Position numbers and translations under genes: made by a program. A stretch of 64,000 nucleotides of DNA. It comes from Plasmodiophora brassicae (Eukaryota > Endomyxa: Phytomyxea > Phytomyxea > Plasmodiophorida). Positions 20,832-33,560 of the stretch are shown piece by piece. The stretch lies in NCBI GenBank assembly GCA_036867785.1, contig CP145409.1, positions 1,736,001 to 1,800,000 on the forward strand, in the 5' to 3' direction. The notes beneath the pieces were generated by a model. It saw only the letters and a program-made list of their open reading frames with translations, did no database searches and was not told where the DNA came from. Within the stretch, counting starts at the first letter, position 1, and each line of letters opens with the position of its first letter.

Positions 20832-21829
20832 GGAACACACTATATTGTAGTCCAGTTCAGTAACACAGGACGCGCGCTTCGGTAGGAGAGCTCAGCTAGC
20901 ACTGGCGCGAAGACCAGGTGATGTACCGATGTTGCTCAGCTGATCTGGTCGTCGTGCATATCCGCTCGTAGCGCTGGTTGACCCTCCGCCAACCGACATC
21001 ACCGACGATTACGTCTCCGATCTGAGGGCGTCCGTGACGAAGACCGTCTCGCAGAGGCGAGCAATGTTTGTTCTCCCCGACGGACGCTGGTTGCCGTCGT
21101 CGCGCTAATGAGGTCGTCATGCCCGTGCCGCGCATGCATGTCTTGTGTGCCTCTGCCAGCAGCTGCGGAAACGCTGAACCCCCTAGTACCGCATTCAACG
21201 GCGCTGATAGATGTCTCGGCGAGTCCTTCGGCAAATCAGGTGTTAAGAAGCGCCACTGGATGTGGGAGGCTTCGGCCCCGCTCGTTCAATCCGTTCTGCA
21301 TTCTTCGCCGAACACAATGGGCCGGCGTTTGCAGCAGAACCAACTGGGGCTCGCTCCTGATCAGCGGCCCGTGCAACGGCGTGTTGGCCCAGCCCGCGCT
21401 GGCCAGTCGCTGCTGTCGCTTGACTCACAGACGCGCAACAGCAGCCTCACTGCCACGCAGGGGACAATAAGCGCTACGAGCATTGCGACTTGCGAGTCTT
21501 TCCATCTCCAGTTTCACCTTGTACCATACGTGGATGGGTTGTACTGCAACTCATACGTTGCTCGTGCTCAAACCTCGCTAGTGCGGAAACGTCACGTTCG
21601 TGCTGGACTGGACCTTCGTTCGTGCTGGAACACTAACGTGCTGGTACATCGTTCGCGCTGGAACATCACGTTTTGGAAAACCGTTCGTGCTGGACTATCA
21701 CGTGCTGAATCATCTTGTTCGAACTGAAACAACCCGGCACATGTTCGTACGGGAAGAACTAATAAAATCCGGCCGGCAGCAACAGCTCCGAACAACGGTT
21801 CGTACAGCAGGCCGGTGATGACCACCAGC
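20832..21829. other. Unresolved 1-kb stretch, possible gene remnants
   Basis: No gene can be supported. On the minus strand around 21400-21240 one frame has a short ankyrin-like phrase (GWANTPLHGPLIRSEPQLV) that soon ends, and the neighbouring frames stay open without signature. This looks like eroded coding sequence. The right part holds the degenerate repeat listed at 21590-21725. Confidence 0.3.
21590..21725. repeat. Degenerate short repeat, core CGTTCGTGCTGGA
   Basis: The core CGTTCGTGCTGGA or a near variant (ACGTGCTGG, CGTTCGCGCTGGA, ACGTGCTGA) recurs about six times in 130 bp with spacers of 8-20 bp. It lies in non-coding DNA between the receptor pair and the secreted ankyrin gene. Confidence 0.5.
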
Positions 21830-22050
21830 TGGTCACGCCACTGACAATCGTCGTTTCGGCTTGGGCGGTTTGCGCTTCGTATCCTTGGTCCGGTCCCACC
21901 CAACGATTCACGCATCAAAGTGGTCAACTCATCAATTGTTGCCGACCAGTAATGGAAATGCACTTGATCGTTGTATGATAACTTATCGCGGAATCCATGG
22001 CCAAGGTAGGTATTTCGTGGCGTCAGAGATATAGACCTGGTCGGGACCGT
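21830..22050 (-). pseudogene. SAP18-like fragment
   Basis: One minus-strand frame contains DQVHFHYWSATIDELTTLMR preceded by GHGFRDKLSYN. This fits the conserved core of SAP18 (a Sin3/ASAP complex subunit), whose pattern is L-Q-I-Y-T-W-x-D-A-T-L-x-E-L-T. The expected beta-strand before it and the C-terminal half are not found in the same frame; a nearby frame ends in a Lys/Arg-rich tail (KRKPPKPKRRLSVA) followed by a stop. The upstream part would overlap the 3' end of the ankyrin gene. It may be a truncated copy or a gene whose exons I cannot join. Confidence 0.3.
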
Positions 22051-22051
22051 C

Positions 22052-23581
22052 TTAAAGTCTTCCCAGGATGGGAACACCCGGCGCATCCTCCTCCGACCGC
22101 CGACGAACCAGGACGGGTCCCCCGCTCAGATCGTACTGTAGGATGGATACCTTTCCGAACCGAATCGTACGATCAGGAGACCTCGGCGTACGCTTCCTGC
22201 CCTGCGATGCGTCCTTCTCGTCCGGCACCTTGCCGACCGTCCCAGCCGTCGCTGCCGCGATCGAACGCATCTCATCAGCATCGGCCGCATGGTTGATGAG
22301 GGCCTGCGCGAGCATGTTTCGACCTTTGCGAAGGGCATCCGACATAAGAGCTTTGTGATCGGAAACACTCGACAGGATCGACGCCACAGCGTGCTGGTCG
22401 TTGTTGATCGGGGCGAACTCAGAATCCGTAAGCGCGGTCAGATCCGCACCGAATCCGACCGATTGCACAGCCAGCGCCTTCTTCTGCTTCTCAGACGTAA
22501 CGGCCGCTCTTAAAATAGAATCGAAGACACGCGCCCCATGGTTCGCGTGCAACGACTTCAACATCGTCAGAGTAGGCACGATATCGTTACGGATCAAACT
22601 CTCCAGCACAGCTCGATCCCCATTCTGGACAGCGTACTCGAGGACACGCGTCTGACCGGCTAGTGGCAAGTGCTTCACGATGGCGTCCAATAGGCCCGTA
22701 GAGGGACGAGAGGTCGCCACCTTGATCGCATGAAGGATGCCCGACATGTTCAGGCGCCGATGTTGTAGCAGATTCCCCAGGATTGGATACGCGCTGAGCG
22801 TCTCAAGGAATTCCGCGTCGTCGCCCCAATTGGGACTCCTGGCAATCCGGTCCAGTAGCATTTTCAAGACGCCCTTGCCGTTCGTGGGGTCCAACTGGAT
22901 GTAGGCGGCCCATAAGGCGAAACCGGGGTCGGCCCCATGGTCGAGCAGCATTTCGATCATCTCCTTGTCCTCTCTCAGGATGGCCACCCACAGGGCGTCG
23001 GTGAGCGTTTCAGGTGACTTCGCCAGCAGTAATTCCATAATGTGGAGGTCACCTAACCGACTGGCGATCTCGAGCGCGTCGCCTTCATTGTCGTCAGGAA
23101 CGGCGCCCAGGTCCAGGAGGCACTTCACCATGTCAGATGACTGACGATGGACGGCGGTTGACAGAGCCAGTCCACGGCGAGCGCGAACATCGACGCCAGG
23201 TTGTTGGGCCAGGAGTTCGACGACGTCCACAGCGCTGATCGCGACGGCCCGAATCAATGGTTCGTTATCGCGGGCGGCTGGATCGGCACCGTTCCCGATC
23301 AGCCATTTGACGGCATCATGAAAGTTCCCGTCGGTACACGCGCTGATGATCGGCAAGTTGTCGTCGTAGTCCACCGATGCACCCTCCGCAACCGCCGATT
23401 GCATAGCCGCCAGGTCGCCCTTCCGGCAGGCAGCGACCAGAGTCTGGTTGACGGCAGGGGCGCGGCAGTGGCGAACCCTGCGACTGCGGCTGCGCGACAC
23501 ACGAATCGGCGCGGGGATCGTCGCCAGCGCCGCTTCCGCCACCAGCAGCAGCACGACCAGCGCGACGCGTAGGTTCGCCAT
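22052..23581 (-). CDS. Large secreted ankyrin-repeat protein
   Basis: A 509-residue intronless gene starting at ATG 23581. The N-terminus (ANLRVALVVLLLVAEAALA) is a textbook signal peptide ending near Ala-Thr-Ile. From residue ~50 it carries ankyrin-type repeats: NQTLVAACRKGDLAAMQSAV, DAVKWLIGNGADPAARDNEP, DMVKCLLDLGAVPDDNEGDA, KEMIEMLLDHGADPGFALW, followed by weaker repeats and a charged C-terminal tail. No transmembrane segment follows, so the protein is predicted to be secreted or luminal. Secreted ankyrin proteins are common candidates for host-interaction factors in intracellular parasites; that role is only an inference. Confidence 0.8.
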   Translation of the reverse strand: MANLRVALVVLLLVAEAALATIPAPIRVSRSRSRRVRHCRAPAVNQTLVAACRKGDLAAMQSAVAEGASVDYDDNLPIISACTDGNFHDAVKWLIGNGADPAARDNEPLIRAVAISAVDVVELLAQQPGVDVRARRGLALSTAVHRQSSDMVKCLLDLGAVPDDNEGDALEIASRLGDLHIMELLLAKSPETLTDALWVAILREDKEMIEMLLDHGADPGFALWAAYIQLDPTNGKGVLKMLLDRIARSPNWGDDAEFLETLSAYPILGNLLQHRRLNMSGILHAIKVATSRPSTGLLDAIVKHLPLAGQTRVLEYAVQNGDRAVLESLIRNDIVPTLTMLKSLHANHGARVFDSILRAAVTSEKQKKALAVQSVGFGADLTALTDSEFAPINNDQHAVASILSSVSDHKALMSDALRKGRNMLAQALINHAADADEMRSIAAATAGTVGKVPDEKDASQGRKRTPRSPDRTIRFGKVSILQYDLSGGPVLVRRRSEEDAPGVPILGRL

Positions 23582-23805
23582 GGGCAACGAGACTGGGGTG
23601 TGAACGACCCTGGTCTCCCGTGGGTCGGACGCGGACTTTTGACAAGAATAGATCGTCCGCCACTGCGACGCGTCGAAACCGCGGGCACCAAAATAATACT
23701 CCGAGAGCGCCGAGAAACCCGTCGTCCGAACGCATCATGGGCCCCAGGCCACCAAAGAAGCGAACAGAAGGTTGGAGGTTTATTCGATCGGGAGTAGGGG
23801 TGTGT

Positions 23806-25079
<1,274 letters not shown>

Positions 25080-25193
25080 TTAAGATCTATGCGCCGCCAC
25101 GCGCCTAAGGGCACGCCATCTGTGTTCAGAATATCTTGGCAGCCAGGCGAATCGCCGCTGTGGTTTATTGAGGTTGCCCATGGGTGCACGCGT

Positions 25194-26641
25194 CTACGAC
25201 GGCGTAAAGCCTGTCGGAACCACAGCGGCGGACGCAGGGCGGCCGTTGTGGTTCGGTGCCCGAATAGTGGATATGCTGAACATGGAGACGATGGAGCCAA
25301 GGAACAGGTCGCCCAGGATGCCGATGTACAAGGTGCCCACCGAGCGGACGTACACCGAGAACATGCACGAGTTCGCAAAGTTGAAGACGGCGGCGACGCC
25401 CGTGTAGAACACGAACCGGGCGAAGCGCTCCCGACGCTGCTGGTTGGCCGAGGAAATGTCCTGCGACTGCCGAATAAGCTTGATGATGCGCCTGCCGTTG
25501 ACGATGAACTGCGTGCCGATCAGGAACTTCAGCGTGGAGAAGACGACGCCGAGATTGGTGTGATCCGTCAGCGGGTGGTATAGAACCTCCGCGATCTCGA
25601 ACACGACGCCGGCGATCGCCAGGAACGCACAGGCCAGAACAAGACCGGTACGGAGCCTCGACCCCTCAGACATGTCGGCCTCGTCCTCCGAACGCTTGAA
25701 GAGCACGCTGAGCGCCAGCACGCCCAGGAACGAAATATACAGCTGACTGCAGCACGTCGCGTTAGCGGGAGAAGCGTCGAACGGCAGCCAGGTCGTACCA
25801 GTCAGCCAGGAGATTGTACAGGTCGTACACGAGGAAGTGAGCCTCAAGGGCCAGGTGGAGGCCGCACAGGAACCGGAACAGATTGCAGGTGGCTTCCGGG
25901 ATCAGGTGGAAGCATTTCATGGGCTTCGCGGCCGACTCCGCCCGCACCAGCCACTGCACGAGGCGGTAGATGGCCGCGAACGCGTTGCTGACGGCCAGGA
26001 TGACGACGACGATCGAGGTCGCCTTTAAGATCGGGGACGTGAACACGGGTTCAAACGGGTTGGTCGCAGGAGCGACCTGGGTTATCCCTGGCCAAGTATT
26101 TTGTCAGACGGCGCGAAGGAAAGAGGGACACGATCCGCAACGCACTGGTGGCCCCCATTGCGATCCCGTCTATGACGCGTTGGCCGTCTGCCCGGCTGAG
26201 TTCGACAATTGTGACGGTCGTAAACGGACGGCTGACAACGTAGTGCTGAGGGGACCACATCCACGCTTCCGTCCCCGCTGTGAACGAATTGATCGTCCTG
26301 CGCAGCGCGGTCGGTACATCGAGAGTACAGACCTGTGGCATCCGAACTCACACGTGCACAATGATGCCTAGGCAACCAACGCGTTCACATTCCGATGCCC
26401 ATCTGTCCAGCTGGCATGGAGTCGTATCGGTATCGATCACGACGATGCTCCCCGCTGCCAGGTTGGCGTCCATCGTGCACGTCGCCGACGGTAGAGGCTG
26501 GCGGACAGTGGTTCCGTTTAGGGCAGCCTGACCCGCGAAGTAGAAGGGGACGTCGGACACGGTCACAGGCGATCCATCGTGGCGCTCCACGAGCAGCGTC
26601 GCCGTCCCAACGTGGACAGCACATAGCACCAAAATCCACAT
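25194..26641 (-). CDS. PA-like ectodomain / multi-pass membrane receptor, copy B
   Basis: Exons 26641-26352, 26297-26146, 26087-25799 and 25746-25194 give 427 residues. A signal peptide (WILVLCAVHVGTATLLVER) leads to a protease-associated-like domain with VPFYFAGQAALNGTTVRQPL, GSIVVIDTDTTPCQLDRWAS and GCLGIIVHV. After a linker ending RVIDGIAMGAT come about seven hydrophobic segments (ATSIVVVILAVSNAFAAIY, LYISFLGVLALSVLF, GLVLACAFLAIAGVVFEI, LYIGILGDLFLGSIVSMFSI). Between the third and fourth sits a charged loop (FKRSEDEADMSEGS). The layout suggests a receptor, but no known GPCR family matches. It lies in tandem with its paralogue. Confidence 0.7.
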
Positions 26642-26735
26642 CAGTTGTACAACGTCGACGATAATGGTTGGCTTATTAAGTACTCTCTCGATCCTGGTAG
26701 AATCTTTGCAAGAGGGGATTCCCTGTTTATTGATG

Positions 26736-28208
26736 TTACGTGCGGTTCCTAACGGGAACAGATCCCGTTGGTAGTGCAGTGGACGTTGGCAGACGGCCAT
26801 CGGTGTTTGGTGGGCGGATGGTCGCAATGCTGAAGGCGGAGACGATCGTCCCGGTGAAGAAGTCGCCAACGATCCCGATATAGAGCGTCTGCGACGAGCG
26901 TACGTAGACTGGGAACAGGCACGCGTTCCCGAAGTCGACAACAGCGGCGACGCCGGTGTAGAACACGAAGCGTGCGAATCGTTCGCGACGTTGCTGGTTG
27001 GCCGTTGAGCAGTCCTCTGACTGTCGAATGCGCCGGACGAGCCGCCAGCCATTAACGATGAACGGGGCCCCGATCATGAACTTCAACGTAGAGAATATGA
27101 CGCCGAGGACCGTATGGTCCAGCAGCTGTCGCCAGGTGAACTCCACGATATGAAACACGACTCCGGCTATCCCTAGCAATGCGCATGCCCATACGTAAGC
27201 GAGCCGGAGGCGGGAGTGACTGGACAAGTCAGCCCGCTCCTCTGACTGTTTGAAGAGTTCGCTGAGTGCCAGAACGCCAAGGAACCCAACGTACAGTTGA
27301 CTAAAACCGCATTCAGACCGGGGCGACGCAGCTGATGCAGAAGGGCGGTGCCTACCTGTCTGCCAACAGCGTGTACAGGTCGTACACCAGGAGGTGAGAC
27401 TGGAGGGCCAGGTGCAGAGCGGACAGGAACCTCCACAGGTTGCAGATGGCTTCCGGGATCAGGTGCAGGCACTTCATGGGCTTCGCCGACGGGTCGGCCC
27501 AGATCATCCATTGCAGAAGGCGGTAGACGGCCGCGATCGTGTTGGTGACGGATACGGTGGCGACCAGAATCGACGTGGCCCAGAGGAGCGGCGACATGAA
27601 GACGGGCTTGAACTGGTTTTCGGCAGGGGCGACCTGCGTCACATCTGTCGGACGACGACGTTCATTTCGGGATGTGTGTCGGGGATCACGCTGCGTTACT
27701 GGTGGTGCCCATTGCTATCCCGTCCAGGATGTGCCGGCCGTCTGGGTTGCTGACCTCGACGACTACGACGCTTGTGAACCGCCGGCTGAAGACGTAGCGG
27801 TGCGGCGACCACATCCAGGCTGCCATCCCCGCCGTGAACGAGTTAATGGTCCTACAGCCGCCGGTCAATGCATCGCAAAGAGTTGGGCGACGGTTTGGCG
27901 AACCTATGAACAATGATGCCGAGGCACCCGACTCGTTCGCACTCAGACGCCCACCGATCCAGCTGACATCCCGTCGCGTCGGTGTCGATTATGACAATGC
28001 TCCCAGTCGTCCGGCTGGCATCCATCGCGCACGACGCTGACGGCAGCGGCTGGCGAACGACGGTCCCATTGAGAGCGCCCTGCCCCGCGAAATAGAACGG
28101 CGCATCGTAGACAGTGGCCTGCGATCCATCCGGTCGCTCGACGAGCAGTATCGCTGCTCCAAGGTGGGCAGCGCAGAGCCACAGCAGCGCGGGCACCATC
28201 ATAAACAT
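26736..28208 (-). CDS. PA-like ectodomain / multi-pass membrane receptor, copy A
   Basis: Exons 28208-27904, 27851-27700, 27644-27356 and 27300-26736 give 436 residues. Exons 2 and 3 (152 and 289 bp) are exactly as long as in the neighbour, and all introns fall at equivalent codons in the same phase. Shared blocks include the ectodomain PFYFAGQGALNGTVVRQPL, IIDTDATGCQLDRWASECE and the membrane part FARFVFYTGVAAV and LYIGIVGDFFTGTIVSAFSI. The signal peptide is MMVPALLWLCAAHLGAAIL. PA-type domains bind peptides or act as lids on proteases and sorting receptors; ligand and function are unknown here. Confidence 0.7.
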
Positions 28209-28511
28209 CGACGAAGTACTATATGGTACGGTACTGTTGACCACGATATTTTAGCCTGATGCCCCGGCCCCCCTCAACGTGCACCTCCAAACGCCAACGG
28301 AGCGGAAACGAGACAACCTTGAAAGCGCCGGTCTCATCCTCGAACATGACCCGCGATCCAGTGACCCACACCCTTAGCAAACAACCGTTGCTACCACGTC
28401 TGTCCACACGGGTGGTCATCGTGCTGGAATGCGCAGCACTGACGAGTTGCTACCTTCCTGCTGCGAAGGCGTGTTCGCACAAACAGCTGCAGTTGTCCGC
28501 GGCGGCGTTCG
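28209..28511. other. Intergenic, divergent promoter space
   Basis: Three hundred bases between the start of the PA-7TM gene A (minus) and the helicase gene (plus). Nothing coding or repetitive stands out. Confidence 0.5.
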
Positions 28512-31500
28512 ATGGCAGACGCGCCTGTGCGTCGGCCGCGCCGCACGAAGCAGACGAAGAACCAGGTGATACTGGCGCGGGCGGATGTGACGACAGCATC
28601 CGGGGTGGTCATTGCCGACTGGCAGCGCCTGCCGCGGCAGCTGCTGCGCGAGCAGTGCCAGAAGATGAAGCGCCCCGCGCCCATCGTCGAACGCGCCCGG
28701 GCGGACAGCGCCAATGCGGAGTACCGCGCGCGTATTCGCCTGCCTGACGCGAAGAACGCGGCCAAGACCATGGCGTTCTGCACGAACGAGTCGTTTGCCA
28801 CGTTCGAGCTCGCGCAAGAGCACGCGGCCCTGCTCGCCCTGTTCAGCCTGGTCGGCCCGCTTGCCTACGAGTAACGTTCTGCATCATTCGACCGCCGTTC
28901 GGACGGTACGTTGTCCTTATTGATGTCACAGACGCAAGCTGCCCGAACCGTACAAGACCGCATGGCTTTCTCTCAGTTCACCGAACCCGGCCGTCTCGGC
29001 CACGTCGAAATTCGCCAGCGAGTTCGACCGGCAGGCCGCTGAAACGGAACGAAACCGGTCCAGCAATCGCAAGTCAGTACCCTGCCCGCTGGACGCCTTC
29101 CGTCCATACTGACGGCGATGACAGGGAAGCGCGTGAACATTTCAGGTCGAAGAAGACGGTCAAGCTCGCGCTGGACGCTGAGCACAGGCAGATGGTGGAA
29201 CGCGTTCTAGAGAACGTTGCTGATCGCGGCACCTCGCAATCGTCTGGGTCTCTTTCGAAAGACGATCTCGACGCTTTGTCAGAACGTTTGCGGTCATTGG
29301 GGTTCGCGCGGGCAGACGTATCAGCAGCCGTCCAGGTGGCAGAGGTTACTGCAGGATCCGATGCCCTAGCGTCTGAATCTCGCGCCATCGACTGGTTGGT
29401 CACCAACATTCCCGAGCAACGTCTACCAAAGGTGACAACAGCATCCATTAAACGAACATCCCTTGGGACTGAACTATCGGCTTTGTGTAGCGATTTGCCG
29501 CTCGTGACGATGCGTTCAGAGTTGAAGTCTCGGGTGACGTCGACGTTGCCGAATTGCCGCTCTTTGACCGGCTGCGACGCCTGGGGTATCCGAGGCGGGC
29601 TTGTCAGAAGGCTGCCAATGATTTCAACAGTTTCGAAGAAGGTTATTCACGTTCTGGTCGCGTTGCGTGCGATGCTGACTGCATGATATGTTAGGGAAGC
29701 TATGGTTATGGTGCGAAATGGTTCGCCATTTGTGCCCAGACTTAGCGCGACCTGATGATGATATCGCTGTGGAGGACGATGTTGCCGGGGAGCTGGTGGC
29801 CCTCGAAGCAATCTACGAGTCCGACTTCCGAGGCGGACCCGATTCTTGGACTGTTTCGCTATCGTCTGTCTTTGGCGACGGTTCTCTGCTTCGCATCGAC
29901 TTGCCTTCTGGGTCTCGTTACCCGCTTGAACTTCCAGTCATCGACGTGACCTCCAGCACTCTGTCCACGCAAGAGCGCCTGCGTCTGGTGCAGGAGATCG
30001 TTCGTCATTCGGCGAGTTTAATTGGAACTCCGTTCACCCACGATATCGTCGAGTGGATTCGATCGAATGGCAAACAAGCCCTGAAATCCGTTCGGCTGGC
30101 TTGGCCAGACGAATGGCTTGTGGATCGAGTAGGGATCGTTCCCATTAAATCTGTCGTGAAGATGCCCACTGACTGGTTTTAGGTTGAAGAAACCGTCGCG
30201 AAACGCACCCATGCAGAGAAGCCCAAACGGAATCTTGAGAAGAAGCTTAACCCTGATCCTGTTCTGGACATGCAGTTGAAGCGCGAGTACGAGTCGCGGT
30301 CGTCGTCTGAGGACTACCAGGAATTGCTGAAGAAGCGAAGGCGGCTACCAGTCTTTAAGTGCCGCGATCTGATCCTGGAGCGTGTCATGAACAATCGTGT
30401 GATCGTTGTATGCGCCGAGACGGGTAGTGGGAAATCGACGCAGATCCCATCCATGATCGTGGAGAATGCACTTGGACATGGACGCGGGTCAACGTGCCGC
30501 GTTGTTTGTACACAACCAAGGCGTATCAGCGCCGTGGGTCTTGCCACCAGAGTTGCAACAGAGCATTGCCAAAAGGTCGGCGTATCGTTCATCGTGTGCA
30601 CCGTCAGTGTGCTGAACGGGTTTCTGTAAGGTCGGGCAACTGGTTGGTTACAGGATTCGTTTGGAGTCGAAGGTTACCTATGAAACGCGCCTTGAGTTCG
30701 TCACGAATGGTATACTTCTGTAAGAAGCATCCGCCTATGACTGCGTTGCACGGCTTGCAACTTAATTTCTTATCCAGCCGTCAGCTGATGTCCGATCCCG
30801 AACTAAGGGGAGTTTCCCATGTCGTGCTGGACGAGGTATCGGCATTGACGTTAATTTCTGTTTTCGTCTCGTTTCACCTCTGCGCAGGTCCATGAACGTT
30901 CTGTCGAAATCGACCTCTTGCTGCTTATCCTTCGCCGCCTGCTTGCAACGCGGACCGACTTAACGATCGTCCTGATGTCGGCTACTGTCAATGCTTCGCT
31001 ACTCGCCTCATACTTCGCTGGTTTGTGTGTCCACATCATCACATTGCGTCTATTCGAACGAAAGCTCTTTGTAGATTGTCCTGTTGTCAATGTTCCAGGG
31101 CGAACGTTTCCTGTTGAAGTCCGCTACGTTGAAGACATAATCGAAGCAATCGGTGGGTGCCGCGTGGGATACGTCTGTTCTCAGCAGACCCAGATACCCT
31201 TGCTCTCAGGGTACCACCCATCGTCGCGATACGTGAAGCGATCTGGAGGCAGGCAAGATGATGCAAGCATCCAAACAGGGGCAGGTCAATCCACTGTTAG
31301 TCATGACGTCTCGACCGCTTGTGAAGTAACGTATGCAGAACCCTATTCCGCCAAGACGCTGGAAGTTGCATCACTGCTCGATCCTGACATATTTAATCCC
31401 GAGTTGCTCGGCCAGGCTCTTCTGTGGATTGTGAACACCTACCCAAGTGCAGGGTGCGGCTGCTTATGGCGTAATTGGAAGTGCTAGCGTATGACTTCTG

Positions 31501-33470
31501 CATCGCAGAGGCATACTTTGTTTCCTGTCGGGCCTAGCGGAGATCAACGCTTCGATCAATGAGGTTGGCGTGGTCGTGGTTCACCATTTAATACTTCCGC
31601 TGATGGGCCGTTCTCAGTTTCGAAAGATACTTGACCGAAGCGGGATACCATCGAAAGGTTTCGCACTTGTTCCCCTGCATGGATCGCTGTCCACAAAAGA
31701 CCAGGCCAGAGTGTTTGCTAAATTTGGCTCGGGAATACGAAAGATTGTCTTCGCAACCAACATTGCCGAGACGTCAATTACTGTTGACGACGTGGAGTTT
31801 GTCGTTGACTCCGGCAGGATGAAGGAGAGCCAGTTCGACGCGAAACGCGACCTCGACCTGTAAATTGCGTTCGCGAACCGGCTCTATGTTTCTTATATAC
31901 TCTGTTCATAGTCTTGTAGATACATTGGTCTCCAGAGCCAATGCTGAACAGCGCAAAGGGCGCGCAGGTCGTGTCAAGGCAGGACTGTAGGTCAGAGTAT
32001 GTTGCTGCCCTACTGATTTCTAAATACTCCTATTAGGTGCCTTCGTCTGTATCGAAGAGCGGCATTCAACGCCATGCCTAATCAGCATCGGCCAGAACTT
32101 CACCGGACGTCACTTGATCAAGTTTGCCTGCAGCTGAAAGCGGCTAACATTCCCTGTAACAATCTTGGGGAGCTTTTAAAGGAAGCGCTTGAACCACCAC
32201 CTGTCTCCTCTATCAGGCGAGCCGTTTCCACGCTTCAGACAATAGGTTGCTGCCGTAAATCCTATATTCCCTTAACCGTATTCTGACTGAATTCGTCATT
32301 CAGGTGCGTTAACTGCTGAGGATGAGGAGCTCACTCCTTTGGGACGTCATCTTGCTGTTCTGCCCATGGATGTCCGTCTTGGAAAAATGCTTATCTTTGC
32401 AGCATGTTTCGACTGCGTTTCGCCTATCCTTGTTATCGCCTCATTTCTGTCGCTTCGTTCCCCGGTAGAAACGGTTCCATCACCACTAAGACGTTAACTG
32501 ACCCATCGTTTTTAGTTCATTGCGCCGTCTGACCAACGTGATGCTGCCCAGGCGGCTCGCAAACAATTCGCTGGGGGGTCTATCTCTGACCACATGGCCT
32601 TGCTGAACATGTTCACTGCTTGGCTTGATGTGCGACAATCGGGTGAATGTGCCGAGCGCGACTTCTGCGATGAGAATTTCGTTTCTCGCATGACCGTTTC
32701 CACCGCGTTCGACCTTTGCAAACAGTTTGTCGAATCATTACGTTCAGCTGGGTTCATTCAGAGGTCGTCCAAGAACGCCTCAAAATGTACTGTCTGTGAC
32801 CCACGTCACCATGCACGATCTAACTCGTGTCGCCACCTAGCCACCAACCTCACCAGCGTGTTTGGGCTTGCGGAACATCATGACAGGAACGCATCGAACG
32901 TCTCGGTTATAACGGCCATCATCTGCGCTGGCCTGTACCCGAACGTTCTGCGTGTTCAGCATCCCGAGACACGGTTTGCACAAGTCAGTACGGGCGCTCT
33001 GCCCAAGACCCACAATCCCAAATCCATCCGGTTCTTCCGTAAGGATGGCGAGCGCGTCTTCATCCACCCATCGTCCGTCTGCTTCTCGGTGAACCATTTC
33101 CAATCGCCTTGGATCGTGTACAACGAACAGCGGCAGACGTCGAAGCTGTTCGTGTACGATGCGAGCATGGTTCCTTCGTATGCATCGTAGTGCATCTCTA
33201 CAACGTTCGTCAACTTACATTTAGGCCAGATATGCCCTTCTGTTGTTCGGCGGCAAGGTCGACGTGTCGCACGAGCGCAGTACAATCATCGTTGACGGAT
33301 GGATCGAGTTCAAAGCGCCGGCCCGGATCGCCGTTCTTGTTCGCGGCCTACGACAGGAACTGGACGCTCTGTTTCTCGCCAAGGCAAACGACCCGTCAGT
33401 CGATATTGCGTGTCATCAGGTCTCGCAGGCAATGTTGGCTTTGATCACGACGTCAGGTTCCGCGTCGTGA
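28512..33470 (+). CDS. DExH-box RNA helicase, DHX57-like
   Basis: About 18 exons, introns 45-90 bp. N-terminal part: a basic segment and the block WQRLPRQLLREQCQKMKRP, later RKLPEPYKTAW, as in DHX57/DHX29-type proteins; then a UBA-like region (LGFARADVSAAVQ, AIDWLVTNIPEQRLP) and an RWD domain (ELVALEAIYESDFRG). The helicase core follows: motif I ETGSGKSTQIP, Ia CTQPRRISA, II DEVHERSVEID, III LMSATVNAS, IV-V GILCFLSGLAEI and ATNIAETSITVDDV, VI QRKGRAGRVKAG, then winged-helix/ratchet and OB-type C-terminus ending VDGWIEFKAPARIAVLVRGL. The UBA+RWD+DEAH order is that of DHX57. Several exons are interrupted by in-frame stops only inside introns. A small intron near 32765-32860 is possible. Confidence 0.85.
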
Positions 33471-33560
33471 CCTTCGCAATGTGCCTTATACTACATATCC
33501 CGACATCAGAACCTTGCCGGAACGATTAGTCGATTACGCTTGTATTTAGAAACACTACAG

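Noticed and set aside
28259-28747. Plus-strand ORF upstream of the helicase
   Set aside because: Different frame from the helicase exon, low-complexity product; the helicase start at 28512 explains the region.
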